DNA of 19,417 bases from CBDUEV01 sp965366365 (GCA_965366365.1 CBDUEV010000051.1:1-19417), one strand, 5' to 3'. Positions 1 to 8,933 are shown, numbered from the stretch's first letter. The notes: generated by a model not told the origin, from the letters alone. Made by a program: numbers and translations.

Positions 1-76
1 CGGGAAGTCCGATTCCCGCCAGCACCAGCAGCAGAGCCAGAGGGAGTGACCAGAGTCGGGTTGGGTTTTCGATCAT
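1..76 (-). CDS. Partial CDS at left edge: N-terminus of a membrane or secreted protein
   Basis: An ATG at 76-74 on the minus strand opens a frame that runs off the left edge after 25 codons. The visible peptide begins MIENPTRLW and continues into a strongly hydrophobic Leu/Ala/Val stretch (about residues 9-24), as expected for a signal peptide or first membrane helix. A GAGG lies 5 bases before the ATG and is a credible ribosome binding site. The gene lies downstream of the two secreted paralogues but behind a strong hairpin, so it may be transcribed separately. The product cannot be named from 25 residues. Confidence 0.55.
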   Translation of the reverse strand, partial: MIENPTRLWSLPLALLLVLAGIGLP

Positions 77-95
77 GGGTGCCTCGTTGGGTGCC

Positions 96-128
96 GCTTC
101 GGGCGGGGACTGCGCCCCCGCCCGAAGC
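96..128 (-). terminator. Strong GC-rich hairpin, likely terminator of the secreted-protein operon
   Basis: A perfect 13-bp inverted repeat (GCTTCGGGCGGGG at 96-108, its complement at 116-128) surrounds a 7-base loop, 19 bases after the stop codon of the GEVED/propeller gene. No T-run follows on the minus strand. Hairpins without a U-tract are common at actinobacterial gene ends, so termination is likely but unproven. Confidence 0.7.
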
Positions 129-147
129 ACCTTGCCTGCTGTTTCGC

Positions 148-3100
148 CTACTCCCCGGTGTCACCTCCGACAGCCGGATCACCGAACTCGCCCACTCCCA
201 CATGCTCGTAGGTGTTCCCGGCGTCCCACTTGCCCCATTTCTCCATGGTGAAGGTAGACCCGGTCGACAGGGCTACGTTCCACATGCCGTCGCTCGGGGA
301 TCGCCCGGCGATATCGTCTCGGCCGTCGGCGTTGAAATCTCCAACCACGACATCGACATACCCGAGCTTCTTGTTCCACTTCCCGAAGGTCGAGAAGCTG
401 AACGACGCACCGTCCGAGAGACCAACTTTCCATTGGCCGGTCTGCGCCGAGTACACGGCCGCGTCCTCCATGGCGTTGGCGTCGAAGTCTCCAAACACCA
501 CGATATCGGCTGCCTTCTCCTTGCCCCATTTGATCCCGTCGCCCAATCGGACTCCGGCGTCGTTGAGGCTCACGAACCAGTTGCCTGTTCCGCCGTTGCG
601 ACCCACCATGTCGGTGAGTCCGTCGCCGTTGAAATCGGCGGCGTGAACGTTCACCCATGGAATCGTCTTTTTCTTCAGAGCGGCTGGCCAGTTGCCGAAC
701 GGACCGGACTCCGTCGTGACGAACCAGTCTCCTGTCTCGAGCTGCCGCCCGATGATGTCGGCCCCAGCATCTCCGTTGAAGTCGCCGGTTTGGACATCTA
801 CCCACGTGACGTCCGTCACCCAGGTGTCGAGGGTGCCCGAATCATCGAACGCCGAACCGTCCGAGGTGGCCACGTGCCATGTGCCGTTCTCGGCATTCCT
901 TCCGGCGAGATCGTCGAGTCCGTCGGCGTTGAAGTCTCCGACCACGACATCCAACCAGGTGGTGTCGATCGGGAAACCGCCGCCCCACTTGGCGATGTCG
1001 AAGTCGTAGACGTCGGTCGCCTCGTTGTAGGTGGTGAGGGCCACGGACCACTGGCCCGGGCTCTGGACGGTTCCGACGTTGCGTGCCGCCACGTCGTCGA
1101 ACCCGTCGCCGTTGAAATCACCGATTCGGTAGTCGACGAAGTCCGGACCGAACGTTGCCCGAGAGTCCATGTTGAAGGACACTCCGGTGGACATCGCCAT
1201 CTGGAAGGAGTCGTCGCCGGCCAACCCGATGATGTCATCGAAGTCTGCCGCCACGATCTCGATCAGGTAGTCCTCGACCTCGCCGTCGGGGGCCTCTCCG
1301 CCGGGTTCGAGCATGTCGCTCGAGCTGAAGCGGAACCGGGCGAAGGTCTCACCTGCCATGGTCGGATACGGCACCACCCCGGTATCGGGATCGAGCTCTC
1401 CAACCCCGAGCGGTACGGCAAACTTGATGGTTTGGGTTCCGGCCGCCAGAGCGGTGACAGGGTTGCCATCGCTGTCAAGGAAGCCCAGATACTCGCCAAG
1501 ATCGTCCCAGTCGCCGTCGGCGTTGAAGTCGATCCAACCGTGGAAATACCCGGGATCGGTGAACTCGCCGGACAGGGCGGTCGTGACGTCGAGCTTGGCT
1601 TCGGTACCGGGGACGAGAGCTGTGGCAAACACCACACCATCCTCGTCGTCGGTGCCGGCCAGGTCGTCGCCGTCGGCCGCCACGGTCGGCTGACCATTCA
1701 ACTCCACATCGACCGTCTCCCCCAACGCGAGCAGGGGCGCCCCGGTTGAGTCCTTGGTCAGGACGTGTCGGGCCCCGTCCGCCAGGACCGTGCCGTCTTC
1801 CGCAACGTCGAAGAGGGTTGGATAGGCGTAGCTCAGTGGCTCGGTTTCGGTGCCGTAGTCTCCCTCCGGAGCGTCGCCGAAGTCGGTGAGCACGATGTCA
1901 CCACCTTCGTAGACAATCACGAGCTGTGCGCTGAAGATGGAGGCCGGCTTCTGGTCGCCCTTGACGTATACGGCGAGATCGAAGTCTTCAGTGAGTGGCA
2001 GCCCGTTCACCGAAATGCATTCACCGGTCACCGCGTCGGGTTCGCACCTGGGCAGCGTCGGATCATCGACGTCGAAGCCTGGTTCGACCCAACCGGATGA
2101 CATCGCCATCGGTGACTCGATGGGTTCACCCATCTCGTCCAGTAGCGGGTCACCGGTGAGTGGATCGGTGGTCGCCCAGTCCAGCAGATTCCGCACCGTC
2201 GTGGCCGGCTCGCCGACCTCGTAGCGGATGGTGTCGTGCTGGTACGGAGGCGCCGAGCATTCGCGCAACGGAATCTCAAGCCCAGGGATGTCCTGACCGA
2301 ACTTGTTCGACAGGAGCCGCCAGCGCGGCCCAGAGATCAGGTCACCCAACGATCCGTCGGGGACGGGCGCTTGCGCCGAACCGCCGGTGTAGGACCATTC
2401 GAACGGATCGCGGTCGATCGTCGTGTACCAGGCATTGGTGAACCCGTACCTGAGATCGGACGAGAAGTCGCCGCCCGTGTCCACACTCCCGTCGCGCAAC
2501 GTGGTCCCGGCTGGGATGTAGTGGCCGTCGCCCTCGTAGCAGTCTTGATCGGATTGCCACGTGTCGGTTCCGAACCCGGTCACTCCGGGCAGGCGGCCGA
2601 TGGCAGCCTCGTTCTCATAGTCTTCCGGCCTCAACTGGTCGTTCGGGTTGTTGGTGATTTCGTGCTCGACCACGAGCTCGGCCTTCAGCACCTTGAAGTC
2701 GTTGACCAACTCCCCGGTGGCCTCGTCCCGCAGCTTCCACTCGTCGGGAAGCGGGATTCGGGCGTACATGCGCACGTCGATGGGCCGCTTCACCATGGTC
2801 CCGAACCGGAACAACGGTTTTCCGTCGTCCTTCACAGTCACCGAGAAATCCTCGCCAACGGCGATGTCGGCGATCACGCTCGACTCGTTGGGCTCCAGGA
2901 TCGGCTCACCCGTTGTCGCATCCTGCAATACCTCGGTGAGGGTCAAACCGGACGTCGGCGTCCCATCCGAGGCGAAGGCGGTGAACCCATCCAGAGAAAG
3001 GGTCTCGCAATCCACTCCCGCCTCCGGTAGCGCAGTCCCGTCGACGTCGTCGTAGTAGGCATAGGGAACGGTTTGTGCGCATGTGAGGGCATGTTCCATC

Positions 3101-3624
3101 GTGACGAGATGCTCGGTGGAGCACTTGACCGAATTCCCTCCCAGTCCGGCGCACCACGTTCCGACCGGGTTGCCGGCCTTCATCTCCTCGGTCTGCATGT
3201 TGGAGACCTTGATGCCGATGACCTCGCCGGCCTCTCCGACGATATTGCCGGCCCAGCCTTCTTCGTAGATGTCGTCGTCGACTCGCTGATCGGCCTCGTA
3301 GAAGTCGGTGACCTCGAAGCCAAACTCGCTGTCGATCGGGTAGAGAGTGTCTCCCTCCTTGTCGGTGAACTGCTCCTCGCCGGGGCAATCGCCGGTCAGG
3401 CAGATCACGTTGTTGACGTCGTCGCCGCCATCCAGGTCGACCATGAGCCCGTCGAAGCCGCCCTGCAAGTCGGCGATGGAGAAGACGTGCTCGGGAGCCT
3501 CGTACACGACTCCGACGACCGATTCGGCCTCTTGAGCGAAGGCTGGAGTGGTCGTGAGGGCCGGGGTCAGGGTGGCCAAGGCCATCAGGAGCGACGTTGT
3601 CAGTGTGGTCAGGTTTCTACGCAC
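148..3624 (-). CDS. Secreted ten-cysteine module protein with GEVED domain and seven-repeat FG-GAP/VCBS propeller
   Basis: This is an exported protein of 1158 residues. Residues 1-30 form a signal peptide with a likely AFA|Q cleavage site. Residues ~36-575 are an uncharacterised module shared with the upstream gene, containing all ten cysteines (75, 80, 158, 168, 182, 206, 362, 456, 527, 536). Residues ~580-790 match a GEVED domain: it opens with DFGDAP, has DGDD and WIDFNADGDW acidic segments, and ends DGEVEDY. Residues ~798-1150 hold seven repeats, each pairing a strand such as GTWHVATSDG with a Ca-binding-like DFNxDGxxD loop; the seventh loop is degenerate. That fits a closed seven-bladed FG-GAP/VCBS propeller. 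The GTG start at 3624 follows a GGAGG by 9 bases and lies 2 bases after the upstream stop, so translation is probably coupled. There is no LPxTG or C-terminal anchor. A surface or extracellular adhesion or matrix role is inference from the domains. Confidence 0.88.
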   Translation of the reverse strand: MRRNLTTLTTSLLMALATLTPALTTTPAFAQEAESVVGVVYEAPEHVFSIADLQGGFDGLMVDLDGGDDVNNVICLTGDCPGEEQFTDKEGDTLYPIDSEFGFEVTDFYEADQRVDDDIYEEGWAGNIVGEAGEVIGIKVSNMQTEEMKAGNPVGTWCAGLGGNSVKCSTEHLVTMEHALTCAQTVPYAYYDDVDGTALPEAGVDCETLSLDGFTAFASDGTPTSGLTLTEVLQDATTGEPILEPNESSVIADIAVGEDFSVTVKDDGKPLFRFGTMVKRPIDVRMYARIPLPDEWKLRDEATGELVNDFKVLKAELVVEHEITNNPNDQLRPEDYENEAAIGRLPGVTGFGTDTWQSDQDCYEGDGHYIPAGTTLRDGSVDTGGDFSSDLRYGFTNAWYTTIDRDPFEWSYTGGSAQAPVPDGSLGDLISGPRWRLLSNKFGQDIPGLEIPLRECSAPPYQHDTIRYEVGEPATTVRNLLDWATTDPLTGDPLLDEMGEPIESPMAMSSGWVEPGFDVDDPTLPRCEPDAVTGECISVNGLPLTEDFDLAVYVKGDQKPASIFSAQLVIVYEGGDIVLTDFGDAPEGDYGTETEPLSYAYPTLFDVAEDGTVLADGARHVLTKDSTGAPLLALGETVDVELNGQPTVAADGDDLAGTDDEDGVVFATALVPGTEAKLDVTTALSGEFTDPGYFHGWIDFNADGDWDDLGEYLGFLDSDGNPVTALAAGTQTIKFAVPLGVGELDPDTGVVPYPTMAGETFARFRFSSSDMLEPGGEAPDGEVEDYLIEIVAADFDDIIGLAGDDSFQMAMSTGVSFNMDSRATFGPDFVDYRIGDFNGDGFDDVAARNVGTVQSPGQWSVALTTYNEATDVYDFDIAKWGGGFPIDTTWLDVVVGDFNADGLDDLAGRNAENGTWHVATSDGSAFDDSGTLDTWVTDVTWVDVQTGDFNGDAGADIIGRQLETGDWFVTTESGPFGNWPAALKKKTIPWVNVHAADFNGDGLTDMVGRNGGTGNWFVSLNDAGVRLGDGIKWGKEKAADIVVFGDFDANAMEDAAVYSAQTGQWKVGLSDGASFSFSTFGKWNKKLGYVDVVVGDFNADGRDDIAGRSPSDGMWNVALSTGSTFTMEKWGKWDAGNTYEHVGVGEFGDPAVGGDTGE

Positions 3625-3626
3625 GG

Positions 3627-5264
3627 CTACTCACCTCCCGGCATGTCGGCGTACTCGAGGATGAGCGTTACTCCGTAGATCGTGGCCGGCTTGCGGTCTC
3701 CCTTGACGTAGACCGCCAGGTCGAAGCTCGGTGTGAGCGGCAGGCCATTGACGGAGATGCAATCCCCGGAGGCATCCGGTTCGCACCGGGGCGCCGTCGG
3801 GTCATCCGGGTCGAAGCCTGGGAGAATCCATCCCGCTGAGGTACTCAGTGGCGACTCGCCGGCCCAGTCCAACAGGTTGAGAGTGGTGACGATGTCCTCG
3901 CCGACGTTGTACTTCTGCATACCCGACTGGTAGGGCGGAGGCGTGCAGGTTTCGGCCGGGATCTCCAGGCCGGGGATATCCTGTCCGAACTTCGGGGCGG
4001 TGAGACGCCACCTCGGCCCCGACACGAGCGTTTCTGCCAAGTCCGGTTGCGGATCGTGGTAGCCAACCAGTTCGCCTGAGACGGGATCGACATACGACCA
4101 TTCGAAGGGGTCGCGGTCGATGGTGGTCAGCCAAGCGTTGCTGTAGCCCGGCACGAATTCGGAGACGGCGCTGGCGTCGTAGTAGGTGGTCCCAAGCGGG
4201 ATGAAGTCACCGTCCCCCTCGTAGCAGTCGCGGTCGGAAACGTGGTCGTCTCCGACCATGGCGAAGTCCGGCTTCAGTCCGATGGCCGCCTCGTTCTCGT
4301 AGTCTTCCGGTCGCAGCTGATCGTTGGGGTTGTTTGTGACCGTATGGCGAATGACCAGTTCGGCGCGGCTCACCTCGAATTCGGGGGCGCCGGGGGCAGT
4401 CCATTCTGCGGGTAGGGCAATGTCGGCGTACATGCGCACGTCGATCGGGCGCTTCACCACGGTCCCCCACCGGTAGAGCAGCTTCCCGTCGTCCTTCATG
4501 GTCACCGAGAACTGGTCGCCGACGGCGATGTCATCGATGACGCTCGACTCGTTGGGGAGGAGTTGGTCGACGGCGTCGGCCAGGCTCATCGGCCCCGAGC
4601 CGTCGACGACGAACCCGTCAGTGAGGTCGAGGGTCTTGCAGTAGGCAGCCGCGGCGGGATCAGGAAGCGGCTTCACGCCGACATCGTCGTCGTCGGCGTA
4701 GTAGGTGTATTCGACGCTCTGGTCGCAGGTGAGGATGTGTTCCATCACGACCAGGTTCTCCGTCGAGCATTTCACGGAGATGCCTCCCAGTCCCACGCAC
4801 CACGTTCCCTTGATTCCCCCAGACTTGAACTCGTCCGTCTCCTGATTCGAGACGAGCACGCCGATCACCTCTCCGGTGGTCTCGTCCGTCAACTCGCCGA
4901 TCCAGCCTTCCTCGTAGAGGCCGTCCTGGACCCGGTCATCAGCACCCACGAAGTCGGTGGTCACGAACCCGAAGGTCGAGTCGATGGGATAGAGCGTCAC
5001 CCCGGTGTCTTTGTCGACGAAAGGGTCTTCGCCGGGGCAGGTTGCGTCGGTGCAGACGATGCTCGAGTCGTCGGCGTAGGTCTCGCCGTCGTAGTTCCCC
5101 TGCACGCTTTCCATCGAGAAGACGTAGTCCTGCTCGTAGTACGTCACCGGATCGTCCTGCGCTCCGGCCGGTTCGACTGCCATCAAGGCTGTCGACGCCA
5201 TCACCCCCATGAGAAGGAACCAGGCGGCTATCCAGGGCCCTAGGCGCCCTGAGAGTCTCTTCAC
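3627..5264 (-). CDS. Secreted protein consisting only of the ten-cysteine module
   Basis: The product has 545 residues from a GTG at 5264, which follows a GGAGG by 6 bases. An ATG 36 codons upstream is open but adds an unlikely arginine-rich leader, so I reject it. Residues 1-35 are a signal peptide (hydrophobic core WIAAWFLLMGVMASTALMA, cleavage AGA|Q). The mature chain aligns over its whole length with residues ~36-575 of the downstream gene. All ten cysteines are conserved (71, 76, 156, 166, 180, 209, 347, 440, 494, 502), as are blocks such as NNPNDQLRPEDYENEAAIG, TTIDRDPFEWSY, PRWRL..KFGQDIPGLEIP and NGLPLT..FDLAVYVKGD. Five disulphides would be possible outside the cell. It lacks the GEVED and propeller parts. 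The function is unknown. It heads a two-gene operon, probably after a tandem duplication. Confidence 0.87.
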   Translation of the reverse strand: MKRLSGRLGPWIAAWFLLMGVMASTALMAVEPAGAQDDPVTYYEQDYVFSMESVQGNYDGETYADDSSIVCTDATCPGEDPFVDKDTGVTLYPIDSTFGFVTTDFVGADDRVQDGLYEEGWIGELTDETTGEVIGVLVSNQETDEFKSGGIKGTWCVGLGGISVKCSTENLVVMEHILTCDQSVEYTYYADDDDVGVKPLPDPAAAAYCKTLDLTDGFVVDGSGPMSLADAVDQLLPNESSVIDDIAVGDQFSVTMKDDGKLLYRWGTVVKRPIDVRMYADIALPAEWTAPGAPEFEVSRAELVIRHTVTNNPNDQLRPEDYENEAAIGLKPDFAMVGDDHVSDRDCYEGDGDFIPLGTTYYDASAVSEFVPGYSNAWLTTIDRDPFEWSYVDPVSGELVGYHDPQPDLAETLVSGPRWRLTAPKFGQDIPGLEIPAETCTPPPYQSGMQKYNVGEDIVTTLNLLDWAGESPLSTSAGWILPGFDPDDPTAPRCEPDASGDCISVNGLPLTPSFDLAVYVKGDRKPATIYGVTLILEYADMPGGE

Positions 5265-5552
5265 GATCGACCTCCATCCCTCGTCGCACGTCCGCGCACC
5301 ATGGGATGTTTCGGTTTCTGCCCCGCCTTCCCTCAGCGCCGGCAGTCCCCGACCCGGCCACCCTCTCCCCAAGCTGGCCCATATATGCGTGGACCTGCAT
5401 AAGACTGTGGCGCATCGCCACGTTGGGTGGCCAGGGCCCTAAGACCCTGAAAGACGATCTCAGTCGGATCGATGGCGAAGTCAGGGACCATCGGCCCCGG
5501 ACAGATCGGCCGAGCTTCGAATCCGAGCAGTCGGTGTGCCGCGGCCGGCCCG
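5265..5552. other. 288-bp intergenic region with several hairpins, upstream of the secreted-protein operon
   Basis: No gene is seen here. A TCGGCC/GGCCGA stem (5491-5513), about 40 bases after the leuS stop, may help end leuS transcription. A perfect GTGGCG-CAT-CGCCAC hairpin lies at 5407-5421, and CAGGG/CCCTG can pair at 5432-5449. On the minus strand the AT-rich TATGCA and CATATAT words at about 5380-5398 could be part of the operon promoter, leaving a leader of about 120 bases before the GTG at 5264. I could not match the leader to a known riboswitch. Confidence 0.4.
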
Positions 5553-7976
5553 CTACGGAACCACGAGGTTCACCACGTTGGGGGGTCGGGCGATCACCTT
5601 CGTGACTCCGTTCTCGATCCACGGTTGGATCTTGTCGGCGCTCAAAGCCAAAGCTTCGGCGGCGGCCGCGGTGATATCAGCGGGAACGTCGATGCGATCT
5701 CGAACCTTGCCGTTCACCTGAACGACCATGGTCACGGTGGATTCGACGACGAGGTCCGGGTCGTAATCCGGCCACGGCTCGGTGGCCAGCATGGAACCGG
5801 CGCCGCGCCGCTCCCAGAGCTCGGCGCTCACATGCGGAGCCATCGGCGCCAGCATGCGCAGCAGAAGGCGATACGCCTCCTCGAAGGTCTCGGTGCGTCC
5901 ACCCGCCTTCACGTAGTCAGCCAAGGCGTTCAAGTAGCCCATCAGCGCCGCCACCGCCGTGTTGAAGGAGAAAGACTCGATGTCCTCGGTCACCTTCTTG
6001 ATGGTCCGGTGAGCCACCGCCATGATGTCGATGTCTTCGCGGGTCGGTTCCCGATCGGTCAACGTGGCGGCCTCGCCGGTGCCGAGGCGCCAGACCCGGT
6101 CCAGGAATCTGGACGTGCCGTCGACTCCGTTGTCGGACCATACGGTCCGGTCGGTGGGCGGACCGATGAACAGGTGGTAGAGCCGCAGCGCGTCGGCGCC
6201 GTGGGAGGCGAAGAAGTCGTCGGGTGTGACGACATTGCCCTTCGACTTCGACATCTTGCCTCCGGCCAGCACGATCATGCCCTGCGTGAAGAGGCGGGCG
6301 AATGGCTCCTGGATGCCCACCATGCCTTGGTCGGCGAGGAACTTGGTGATGAACCGCGCGTAGAGCAGATGGAGGACCGCATGTTCGACTCCACCGATGT
6401 ACTGATCGACGGGCATCCAGTAGTCGGCCTTCGCACGATCGAACATGGCGACGTCGTTGCGAGCATCGGTGTAGCGAAGGTAGTACCACGATGAATCCAC
6501 GAACGTGTCCATGGTGTCCGTCTCGCGTTTGGCCGGGCCGCCGCATTGGGGACAATCGACGTTGACGAACTCCTCCACGGCGGCGAGCGGCGACCGGCCT
6601 CCCGGGGCGTAGTCGTCCACGTCGGGGTGGATCACCGGAAGTTCGGCGGCCGGGACCGGCACCAACCCGCAGGTTGGGCAGGTGATCATCGGAATGGGAC
6701 AACCCCAGTAGCGCTGGCGAGAGATCAACCAGTCGCGCAGCCGGTACTGAATCCGGGCCGACCCAGTCCCCTGCTCTTCGAACCACTCGGTGATCTTCGC
6801 CTTGGCGGCCGGCATGGCCATCCCGTCCAAGAAGCCCGAGTTGATGGCGGGGCCGTCGCCGATGAACGCCTCCCCCTCCCATCCTTCCGGGGGCTGCACG
6901 GTGCGAATGATGTCGATGCCGTACTTCGTGGCGAAATCCCAGTCGCGCTGATCCTGTCCGGGCACGGCCATGATGGCGCCCGTCCCGTAGCCCATCAACA
7001 CGTAGTCGGCGATGTAGATCGGCACCCGGGCACCATTGACAGGGTTCACGGCGTACGCCCCGGTGAACACGCCCGTCTTGTCGCCCTCGGCGAGGCGTTC
7101 GATTTCTGATTCGAGGCGGGCGGCGGCGATGTAGGCCCGTGCCTCCGCCTCGTTCTCGGAACCGGCGATGAGCTGCTCCGTGAGCGGGTGTTCCGGGGCA
7201 AGGACCGCAAAAGTCATTCCGAACACGGTGTCGGGTCGCGTCGTGAAGACCTCGAACGTGAGGTCTGTGTCGGCCACCTGCAGAACGAATTGGCACCCTT
7301 CCGAGCGTCCGATCCAGTTGCGCTGCATCGTGATGACCCGTTCGGGCCAGTCCAGACCTTCGAGATCGTCGAGCAGCCGTTCCGCGAAGTCGGTGATGCG
7401 GAAGAACCACTGATCGAGGTCCCGCTTTTCGACAGGGGTGTCGCAGCGTTCACACAAACCGTCGACCACCTGCTCGTTGGCGAGGACCGTGAGATCCTTC
7501 GGGCACCAGTTGACGGCGGCATTCTTCTTGTAGGCCAGGCCGTGTTCGTAGAGCTGCAGGAACAGCCACTGATCCCACCGGTAGTACTCGGGACGGTGAG
7601 CGGCGACCTCCCGATCCCAGTCGTAGACGGATCCGAGTCTCTTGATCTGAGCGCGCATCCGTTCGATTTGGCGTTCGGTGAATTCGCGAGGGTGGACCCC
7701 GGTCTTGATGGCGGCGTTCTCGGCGGGGAGCCCGAAGCTGTCCCAGCCCATCGGGGACATGACGTTGAAGCCCCGCATCGTCTTGTACCGGGTGAGCAGG
7801 TCGCCGTAGGTGTAGTTCCGCACGTGACCCATGTGCAGGTCCCCCGACGGGTAGGGGTACATGCAGACATTCGTGAACTTCGGTCGGTCGCCCGCCTCAT
7901 CGACGTAGAAGACCCGCTCCGATTCCCAGCGGTCTTGCCACTTCTTTTCGATTTCGGCGATGTCGTAGGCCGGCAC
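5553..7976 (-). CDS. leuS: Leucyl-tRNA synthetase
   Basis: This is a full-length class I aminoacyl-tRNA synthetase of 807 residues that charges tRNA-Leu with leucine in the cytoplasm. The HIGH motif appears as HMGH (48-51) and the KMSKS motif is exact (574-578). Between them lies the CP1 editing domain (~220-410) with a TTRPDT threonine-rich patch (245-250) and the GTGAIMAVPG block (331-340) followed by the conserved aspartate. Cys pairs at 175/178, 433/436 and 475/478 fit zinc-ribbon insertions. The C-terminal anticodon-binding region and tail are present. The start is GTG at 7976 with AGGAG 4 bases upstream. It lies 67 bases after the PAC2-family gene on the same strand, so the two may be co-transcribed, although a TACCCT in the gap could be an extra promoter. 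Confidence 0.97.
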   Translation of the reverse strand: MPAYDIAEIEKKWQDRWESERVFYVDEAGDRPKFTNVCMYPYPSGDLHMGHVRNYTYGDLLTRYKTMRGFNVMSPMGWDSFGLPAENAAIKTGVHPREFTERQIERMRAQIKRLGSVYDWDREVAAHRPEYYRWDQWLFLQLYEHGLAYKKNAAVNWCPKDLTVLANEQVVDGLCERCDTPVEKRDLDQWFFRITDFAERLLDDLEGLDWPERVITMQRNWIGRSEGCQFVLQVADTDLTFEVFTTRPDTVFGMTFAVLAPEHPLTEQLIAGSENEAEARAYIAAARLESEIERLAEGDKTGVFTGAYAVNPVNGARVPIYIADYVLMGYGTGAIMAVPGQDQRDWDFATKYGIDIIRTVQPPEGWEGEAFIGDGPAINSGFLDGMAMPAAKAKITEWFEEQGTGSARIQYRLRDWLISRQRYWGCPIPMITCPTCGLVPVPAAELPVIHPDVDDYAPGGRSPLAAVEEFVNVDCPQCGGPAKRETDTMDTFVDSSWYYLRYTDARNDVAMFDRAKADYWMPVDQYIGGVEHAVLHLLYARFITKFLADQGMVGIQEPFARLFTQGMIVLAGGKMSKSKGNVVTPDDFFASHGADALRLYHLFIGPPTDRTVWSDNGVDGTSRFLDRVWRLGTGEAATLTDREPTREDIDIMAVAHRTIKKVTEDIESFSFNTAVAALMGYLNALADYVKAGGRTETFEEAYRLLLRMLAPMAPHVSAELWERRGAGSMLATEPWPDYDPDLVVESTVTMVVQVNGKVRDRIDVPADITAAAAEALALSADKIQPWIENGVTKVIARPPNVVNLVVP

Positions 7977-8043
7977 GTTGCTCCTGAACAGTTTGAAACC
8001 GAGAGGGTAACGAAACCAGGACGATCTTCCGAGCCGAATCCGG

Positions 8044-8871
8044 CTAGTCGTCGCCCGCCTCTCGCAGGAAGTTCTCGATCTCGGTACCGAGCTCGTCAGC
8101 GGTCGGAAGGTCGTCAGGATCCGAGAGGGATTCCAACCGACTCAAATGGGAGCTGATCTCCGGGTTGGACTCCACCAAACGGTCCAGCTGTTCACGCTGC
8201 TCGATCGCCCCATCCAACAGGTTTCCGAGCGGGACATCGATCTGGAGGTGACGACCCACTCGCTCGAGAAGCGTGATGACTCCCTGGTAAAACGGGCCGG
8301 TCACGTAGTGGGGCACTTGAGCCCAGAATCCGTAGGTGTTCAACCCGGATCGAGCGAGGTGCCATTCGATGTTGGTGACTGCCGCACCGGGGACCCGCAG
8401 CAGTCCTTCCGAGGTCCTCTCCCCCATCGAGGCAAAGTCGGCTGTGCTCGATGTGTTGAGGATGGCCGTCGGCCGCGTGTGCGCCACGGCAGCCGGTACC
8501 GAACCGACGCACACCATTTGTCCGACGCCGAGCCGGTCGGCCAGTTCGACCATCGCCTCTCCCAGGGCCTTCCACTGGAACTCGGGCTCGGTGCCGCGCA
8601 TGACCAGCAGGTCGGTGCCCGCCACCACGGCATGCTGGATATTGACCTTCGGGTAACGCAGATCCACCAGGCGTCCGTCCATGAAGTCCACGGTGGGTCG
8701 ATTCACCCGGTAGTCGAACAGGGCATCGGAATCGAACGCCACCACCTCCTCGCCGTGCCCGGCCAGGTGATCGGCCGCCGCCGAGCCCACCCGGGCGGCG
8801 TCGACCCAGCCGTCGAAAGCCACGATCAGCGGGATGTCGTCGAACGTCGCGTCGGTCTTGAGGGCGTACAT
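8044..8871 (-). CDS. PAC2-family protein (proteasome assembly chaperone-like fold)
   Basis: The 275-residue protein shows the features of the PAC2 family: an N-terminal LIVAFDGWVDAARVG segment, the RPTVDFMDGR stretch, DLLVMRGTEPEFQWKAL, then VCVGSVPAAVAHTRP followed by a small-residue loop. In eukaryotes PAC2 proteins help assemble the 20S proteasome. Actinobacterial members are widespread and their role is not settled, so a link to proteasome or protein turnover is inference. The last ~70 residues are helical and charged. The ATG at 8871 has no clear SD, but TACCAT ends 8 bases upstream, suggesting a leaderless or near-leaderless mRNA. It is divergent from the VOC gene, 62 bases away, and probably co-transcribed with leuS. 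Confidence 0.88.
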   Translation of the reverse strand: MYALKTDATFDDIPLIVAFDGWVDAARVGSAAADHLAGHGEEVVAFDSDALFDYRVNRPTVDFMDGRLVDLRYPKVNIQHAVVAGTDLLVMRGTEPEFQWKALGEAMVELADRLGVGQMVCVGSVPAAVAHTRPTAILNTSSTADFASMGERTSEGLLRVPGAAVTNIEWHLARSGLNTYGFWAQVPHYVTGPFYQGVITLLERVGRHLQIDVPLGNLLDGAIEQREQLDRLVESNPEISSHLSRLESLSDPDDLPTADELGTEIENFLREAGDD

Positions 8872-8879
8872 CGGAAACC

Positions 8880-8885
8880 ATGGTA
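8880..8885 (-). promoter_or_regulatory. Putative -10 element of the PAC2-family gene
   Basis: TACCAT on the minus strand fits TANNNT and ends 8 bases before the ATG at 8871, so transcription could begin at or just before the start codon. No good -35 box is seen. The spacing is one or two bases longer than at the other candidates in this window. Confidence 0.4.
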
Positions 8886-8921
8886 CTGCCGATGCTCCCC
8901 CAGGCGGCCGGGTTCCTCAGG

Positions 8922-8927
8922 TAGATT
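8922..8927 (+). promoter_or_regulatory. Putative -10 element of the VOC-family gene (leaderless)
   Basis: TAGATT fits the TANNNT actinobacterial -10 consensus and ends exactly 6 bases before the ATG at 8934. No SD lies between. The -35 region is weak. Confidence 0.55.
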
Positions 8928-8933
8928 GCCCAT

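Noticed and set aside
46..1749. Long plus-strand open frame opposite the GEVED/propeller gene
   Set aside because: It mirrors the minus-strand gene, has no SD or recognisable domain, and its repeated pattern is the complement of the propeller repeats.
5265..5372. Upstream extension of the shorter secreted paralogue to an ATG at 5372
   Set aside because: The extension is Arg/Gly-rich and precedes a complete signal peptide. The GTG at 5264 has a good SD.
5265..5500. c-di-GMP, c-di-AMP or cobalamin riboswitch in the leader of the secreted-protein operon
   Set aside because: A few G-rich words looked suggestive, but the conserved core positions I remember for these classes are not met.
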